Assembly (NCBI GenBank): GCA_964461295.1
Contig: CAYWTX010000088.1
Coordinates: forward strand, 1-9,583
Length of the DNA stretch: 9,583 nucleotides
Source: CAYWTX01 sp964461295
Lineage (GTDB): Bacteria > Planctomycetota > Phycisphaerae > SM23-33
Direction: 5' to 3'
Shown one piece after another: positions 1 to 9,583 of the stretch. The notes under the pieces were generated by a model. The model saw nothing but the letters and a program-made list of their open reading frames with translations. It ran no database searches and was not told the origin of the DNA. The position numbers and the translations under genes were made by a program. Each line of letters opens with the position of its first letter. Within the stretch, counting starts at the first letter, position 1.

Positions 1-2931
<2,931 letters not shown>

Positions 2932-2932
2932 C

Positions 2933-3151
2933 GTGGCGGACGCCATCGTGACCCGCAAACGAGACAGCAGGCAAATGGACTGGGTGTGTGCCAAGCTGAG
3001 GCTGTCTCAGGACCAGCGGGAGCGGTTGCACCGGGAGATTTCAGGCCGGAACTTGACGGTTGCGGGAATTCTGGAACTGGCCAGGGAAATCAAAGAGTTG
3101 TACCCAGGCAAGCAGTGGAGTCGAGAAGAGCAATGGTTTCCGCCCAATTGA
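2933..3151 (+). CDS. Small helical protein A, possible toxin-tip-like module (hypothetical)
   Basis: A 72-residue ORF beginning as GTG two bases after the rpoB stop. I cannot name the family. It starts with a basic RKRD stretch, then a predicted helix (DWVCAKLRLS), a QRERLHREISG segment and a second helix (ILELAREIKELYP), ending in a W-rich tail. Small helical modules with LHxEI...LTxxxILExAxEI patterns are, in my recollection, found at the C-terminal tips of RHS-type polymorphic toxins or just after them; I could not verify this. The start is uncertain. GTG 2933 has no good Shine-Dalgarno and would rely on coupling to rpoB. GTG 2948 aligns with the start proposed for the paralogue at 3788. 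ATG 2975 is preceded by AGG but would drop the RKRD. The stop overlaps the start region of the next ORF. Codon use looks less strongly GC-ending than in rpoB (TTG, TCA, AGG and GGA appear), suggesting acquisition. Confidence 0.7.
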   Translation: MADAIVTRKRDSRQMDWVCAKLRLSQDQRERLHREISGRNLTVAGILELAREIKELYPGKQWSREEQWFPPN

Positions 3152-3777
3152 TGGAAGAACGCACCGCAACGGGAATCACGGCCGCTTTGCTCGGCCGGGA
3201 GTGCTGGAACGTCGCGTGCGGTGGCAGCGTGGGCGCCACGTTTCAACTGGCGCTGGGCGGAAGGGTCGCGCGCGAGCGCCCGTTGCAGAATCCGACGGTT
3301 TCGGAGGCGTATCGTGCCTTTGAGGGCGAGTACGGCTTGATGGTGTGGTGCTCGTGGTCGCTGACGGGCCGGAAGGTCCCGATCACGAGTTCGGACGATG
3401 GATCGCCGCAGATGGAGAAAGGGTTGCGTGGACTGGCCGGCAAGACCATCGTGCGTGCGGACGTGTCGCAGGGATGGTACTTGCAGGTGGAGTTCTCGGA
3501 CGGGACTTGCTTGAGGGTTTTCCCCGATCACGTCGGGCTGGGCGCCAGTTTTGACGGCAACTGGGAGGTCTGGACGCCGGATCGGCTGTACGCGATCGGC
3601 ACGGACCTGGCATGTGAGATCGAGCCCCGGCAGGCGCCCGCGGCGGTGGCGGCGCGGTGGAAGGCGAAGCGGCCTTCGACCTCGACGGCAACCGGGCGAA
3701 TCGGGCGGATCGGGGCGGTCAGGATTCGTGGCAGGAAGATTCGGCGATCCGGTGCGCGACGCGCCAACGGAGCGTGA
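3133..3777 (+). CDS. Immunity-like single-domain protein B (hypothetical)
   Basis: A 214-residue ORF with no signal peptide or membrane segment. The recognisable part is about residues 18-165: ECWNVACGG, then FEGEYGLMVWCSWSL, TSSDD, a GLRGLAGKTIV stretch, LQVEFSDGTCLRVFPDH and SFDGNWEVW. This alternation of beta strands, tryptophans and a FSDG turn resembles small bacterial proteins that often stand alone or follow polymorphic toxins and are suspected immunity proteins; the resemblance is from memory. If correct, it would bind and neutralise a partner in the cytoplasm. The last ~45 residues (after CEIEPRQ) are arginine-rich low complexity and probably not part of the domain. ATG 3133 follows a purine-rich GAGAAGAG and overlaps gene A by 19 bases. 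ATG 3151 forms a TGATG stop-start overlap with A and gives 208 residues. Either implies translation coupled to A. Confidence 0.7.
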   Translation: MVSAQLMEERTATGITAALLGRECWNVACGGSVGATFQLALGGRVARERPLQNPTVSEAYRAFEGEYGLMVWCSWSLTGRKVPITSSDDGSPQMEKGLRGLAGKTIVRADVSQGWYLQVEFSDGTCLRVFPDHVGLGASFDGNWEVWTPDRLYAIGTDLACEIEPRQAPAAVAARWKAKRPSTSTATGRIGRIGAVRIRGRKIRRSGARRANGA

Positions 3778-3787
3778 AGAAGGCGGC

Positions 3788-3904
3788 GTGGGTCGCAAGC
3801 GTGACATCAAGGCGGTGGATGCCGTCGTGGCCAGGCTGGGTTTGTCCAAGGAACTGCGCGGGCTGGGCCTGAACGTCCAGTTGGAGAAGAAGCGGCTGAT
3901 CTGA
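3788..3904 (+). pseudogene. Truncated paralogue of A fused in frame to the rpoB C-terminal tail (A')
   Basis: A 38-codon frame starting GTG, four bases after a good Shine-Dalgarno (GAAGAAGG, 3776-3783). Its first 22 residues align with protein A read from GTG 2948, with 11 identities and further conservative changes: both have RKRD, then DxVxA, then LxLS. Where A continues into its second helix, A' switches at codon 3854 into LRGLGLNVQ...KKRLI, the exact RpoB C-terminus, and uses the copied rpoB stop. It therefore looks like the N-terminal remnant of a second A-type gene joined to a duplicated rpoB tail. The frame is also open upstream to about 3551, so A' could equally be what is left of the C-terminal end of a longer protein. 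If translated, it would be a 38-residue chimeric peptide. No function can be claimed. Confidence 0.7.
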
Positions 3905-3906
3905 CG
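3854..3906 (+). repeat. Direct repeat, right copy (duplicated 3' end of rpoB)
   Basis: Exact 53-bp match to 2881-2933, in the same orientation and in frame with the A' remnant. The three bases before it (GAA) and the codon before that (AAG) differ slightly from the AACGAG that precedes the left copy, so the junction sits in a short stretch of similar sequence. To the right it leads into the leader of ORF C, unlike the left copy, which leads into ORF A. Confidence 0.97.
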
Positions 3907-3953
3907 CGGGAAGTCGGCATGGAAAACTGGCAGACAATCAGCGAGATGGATCC

Positions 3954-3959
3954 GGGAGG
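3954..3959 (+). promoter_or_regulatory. Ribosome binding site deciding the start of ORF C
   Basis: GGGAGG lies seven bases before ATG 3967. It is the best Shine-Dalgarno in the accessory block and favours this start over the in-frame ATGs at 3919 (only GGGAAG-like context) and 3946 (none). Confidence 0.6.
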
Positions 3960-3966
3960 CGCAGCG

Positions 3967-4242
3967 ATGGTTGCCGCCGGAAGCGAAGAGCAGATCCGGA
4001 CGCTGCGGAGTCACATCCAGGAGTTGTTGGACAAGAACTGCCAGAAGCAGCGATTCGCCTTTCGTCTCCGCGGTTCGGACGACGTTTTGCAGGAAGGCGA
4101 GCGGGTCACGTTCGTGGTTGTTCCGGACCGCGAGGGCGTACGGCCCTATGACTTCGCCACGGCGCTGGCCGACGTGGAAACCGAGTTGGCGCGAGATGAG
4201 AAGGAAGAAGGCGTCTTGCTGGTGCCGGCGATCCCGGACTGA
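3967..4242 (+). CDS. Small acidic hypothetical protein C
   Basis: A 91-residue soluble protein of unknown function. It begins with a helical segment (EEQIRTLRSHIQELLDKN). A strand-rich core follows (FAFRLRG, RVTFVVVPD), then an acidic helix (YDFATALADVETELARDE) and a final hydrophobic strand (GVLLVPAIPD). There is no signal peptide or membrane helix. The pattern 'VxxxPxxxGVxxYDF...LxxxExxL...VLLVPAxPD' is familiar to me from small uncharacterised proteins, but I cannot put a name to it. An upstream in-frame ATG at 3919 would give 107 residues; the strong ribosome binding site favours 3967. It follows A' just as B follows A, so by position it could be the partner (immunity-type) gene of the second cassette. 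It ends 42 bases before rpoC. Confidence 0.7.
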   Translation: MVAAGSEEQIRTLRSHIQELLDKNCQKQRFAFRLRGSDDVLQEGERVTFVVVPDREGVRPYDFATALADVETELARDEKEEGVLLVPAIPD

Positions 4243-4270
4243 CATTCATCGGGCCGTCAAGAGCCCGAGT

Positions 4271-4274
4271 GGAG
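4271..4274 (+). promoter_or_regulatory. Ribosome binding site of rpoC
   Basis: GGAG lies ten bases before ATG 4285. An in-frame GTG at 4276 is only one base after it and so is too close to be used, which supports ATG 4285 as the rpoC start. Confidence 0.5.
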
Positions 4275-4284
4275 CGTGATAACC

Positions 4285-8742
<4,458 letters not shown>

Positions 8743-8814
8743 GGAGCGGCGCCGGAGACGATGGGATCGCCAAAGCGGCGGGCGCGTGGACTTGTGACTA
8801 CAGAGGTACGGTGA

Positions 8815-9186
8815 ATGCCGACGATGAATCAGTTGATCCGCCGCAGGCGGAAGGTGCAGGTCGCCAAGAAGAAGAACGTGGCGTTGGGATCATGCCCGCA
8901 GAAGAAGGGCGTGTGCCTGCTGGTGAAGACGGTCACGCCCAAGAAGCCGAATTCCGCGTTGCGGAAGGTGGCGAGGGTGCGGCTGAGCAACGGCAAGGAG
9001 ATCACCGCGTACATTCCGGGCGAGGAGCACAACCTGCAGGAGCACAGCATCGTGCTGGTGCGCGGCGGGCGTGTTCGGGACCTTCCCGGCGTTCGGTACC
9101 ACGTCATCCGGGGGACGTTGGACTGCCTCGGCGTGGATGGGCGCAAGCAGGGGCGGAGCCTGTACGGCGCTAAGAGGCCCAAGTAG
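8815..9186 (+). CDS. rpsL: 30S ribosomal protein S12
   Basis: S12 sits at the decoding centre of the 30S subunit and influences translational accuracy. The ORF is full length at 123 residues, starting MPTMNQLIRRRRK and ending GAKRPK. The TPKKPNSALRK loop is intact with K43. In the second decoding-centre loop the sequence is GGRVRDLPGVRYH, so residue 88 is arginine (CGG at 9076-9078) instead of the usual lysine. D89 is the position methylthiolated by RimO in bacteria that carry that enzyme. ATG 8815 is preceded at eight bases by GAGG (8803-8806). It lies 72 bases after rpoC and 18 before rpsG, as expected for this conserved operon. Confidence 0.98.
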   Translation: MPTMNQLIRRRRKVQVAKKKNVALGSCPQKKGVCLLVKTVTPKKPNSALRKVARVRLSNGKEITAYIPGEEHNLQEHSIVLVRGGRVRDLPGVRYHVIRGTLDCLGVDGRKQGRSLYGAKRPK

Positions 9187-9204
9187 AGCAGCGGAAGAAG
9201 AACC

Positions 9205-9435
9205 ATGGCATACAAGAAGTTCACAGCGTCGGTTCGGCAGCTTCGCCCGGATGCCCGGTATCGCAGCAAGCTGGTCAGCAAGTTCATCAATTGCCTGATG
9301 GAAGACGGCAAGAAGTGGGCGGCCACCCGCGTCGTATACGACGCGATGGACGTCATCGGCAAGAAGGTCAAGGACGACCCGCCGCTGGAGGTCTTCAAGA
9401 AGGCAGTCGACAACGTTCGCCCGGTCGTCGAGGTT
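9205..9435 (+). pseudogene. rpsG: 30S ribosomal protein S7, 3'-truncated by a sequence junction
   Basis: S7 nucleates assembly of the 30S head on 16S rRNA. ATG 9205 follows a GGAAGAAG purine run. Residues 1-77 are clearly S7 (LVSKFINCLMEDGKK, VYDAM, VFKKAVDNVRPVVEV). S7 should then continue with a VxSRRVGGxxYQVP segment, but the next codons read VLESDLGEFA and nothing further resembles S7. The frame happens to stay open to the window end. S7 is about 156 residues, so half is missing. As the gene is essential, this is more likely a chimeric join near a contig end than a real loss, though a rearrangement with a second rpsG elsewhere is possible. Confidence 0.85.
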
Positions 9436-9583
9436 GTACTGGAGTCGGACCTTGGAGAATTCGCTCGGGAACCACGTCAGATCCGGGGCGAGGCGCCAGC
9501 GCGTATCGCGGTCCGGATCCGGACGATAAACAGCCGGGGCGCCGCTCACCCAATCACCCCGCAGCGCCGTCACCCAGCCTTTC
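9430..9583 (-). CDS. Fragment of an outer-membrane beta-barrel-like protein
   Basis: Read on the minus strand from the window end, the frame gives GWVTALRGDWVSGAP, then RDTRWRLAPDLTWFPSEFSKVRLQYNLD before meeting rpsG near 9430. The 'RLxPxLTWxPSEFSKxRLQYN' pattern with alternating polar and hydrophobic residues is typical of late strands of large outer-membrane barrel or porin-like proteins in Gram-negative bacteria; this is from memory. Both ends are missing: the start lies beyond the window and the C-terminal strands are cut by the junction. A longer open frame on this strand continues into rpsG and rpsL, but that part is only the shadow of those genes. It does not belong to the ribosomal operon. 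Confidence 0.6.

Larger units (their letters stand above)
2934..3906 (+). other. Accessory block bounded by direct repeats of the rpoB end
   Basis: One 973-bp repeat period separates the two copies of the rpoB 3' end, so this stretch with the right-hand copy is the minimal extra DNA. It contains ORFs A and B and the start of A', but no transposase, recombinase or terminal inverted repeats that I can see. The layout resembles an element that entered at the 3' end of a gene and restored it, or a recombination product of a tandem cassette array. A 53-bp repeat is far too long for a transposon target-site duplication. Confidence 0.6.

Noticed and set aside
3054..3085. TTGACG followed by AT-rich bases as a promoter within ORF A
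   Set aside because: There is no convincing -10 element at the right distance, so I would not call it.
2932..3906. Ordinary insertion sequence
   Set aside because: There is no transposase or terminal inverted repeats, and the 53-bp direct repeat is gene sequence, too long for a target-site duplication.
4276..4284. GTG 4276 as rpoC start
   Set aside because: It lies only one base after the GGAG site; ATG 4285 (MAESVYDRIND) has workable spacing and a typical N-terminus.
8743..8814. Possible terminator between rpoC and rpsL (GGCGCC palindrome)
   Set aside because: The palindrome is very short and has no T run; the operon organisation argues for read-through.

Overview
This GC-rich window carries part of a bacterial RNA polymerase / ribosomal protein operon on the + strand. 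The order is rpoB (3' three quarters; the start lies outside), rpoC (complete), rpsL (complete) and rpsG (first half only). The RpoC has a large domain inserted in the trigger loop (SI3-like), and RpoB and S12 are typical bacterial proteins. My impression from the protein style is Planctomycetota or a relative in the PVC group, probably an environmental genome; this is an inference I could not test.

Positions 1-2931 are rpoB. Positions 2932-4284 should be a short rpoB-rpoC spacer but hold about 1.35 kb of accessory DNA. This contains a small helical ORF (A, 2933-3151), an overlapping ORF of about 210 residues that looks like a stand-alone immunity-type protein (B, 3133-3777), a truncated paralogue of A (A', 3788-3904), and a small acidic ORF (C, 3967-4242). 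A' does not end as A does. It runs in frame into an exact 53-bp second copy of the 3' end of rpoB, including the stop codon. The block is therefore bracketed by direct repeats of the rpoB terminus, 973 bp apart. The order A-B-A'-C reads like two 'small helical tip + partner' cassettes and suggests debris of a polymorphic-toxin/immunity array parked inside the RNA polymerase operon. That function is inferred, not shown.

Positions 4285-8742 are rpoC, with all catalytic and zinc-binding residues present and an unusual low-complexity linker of about 33 residues inside the trigger-loop insertion. Positions 8815-9186 are rpsL, with arginine at residue 88, where lysine is usual. rpsG starts at 9205 but loses all resemblance to S7 after residue 77 (about 9435). 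The last ~150 bases instead encode, on the minus strand, a piece of an outer-membrane beta-barrel-like protein. This is either a chimeric join at a contig end or a real rearrangement that broke an essential gene.

The core genes together make the two largest RNA polymerase subunits and two small-subunit ribosomal proteins, presumably from one transcript. The accessory ORFs share its strand and would be read through by the same polymerase. I saw no transposase, integrase, tRNA, rRNA or CRISPR array.
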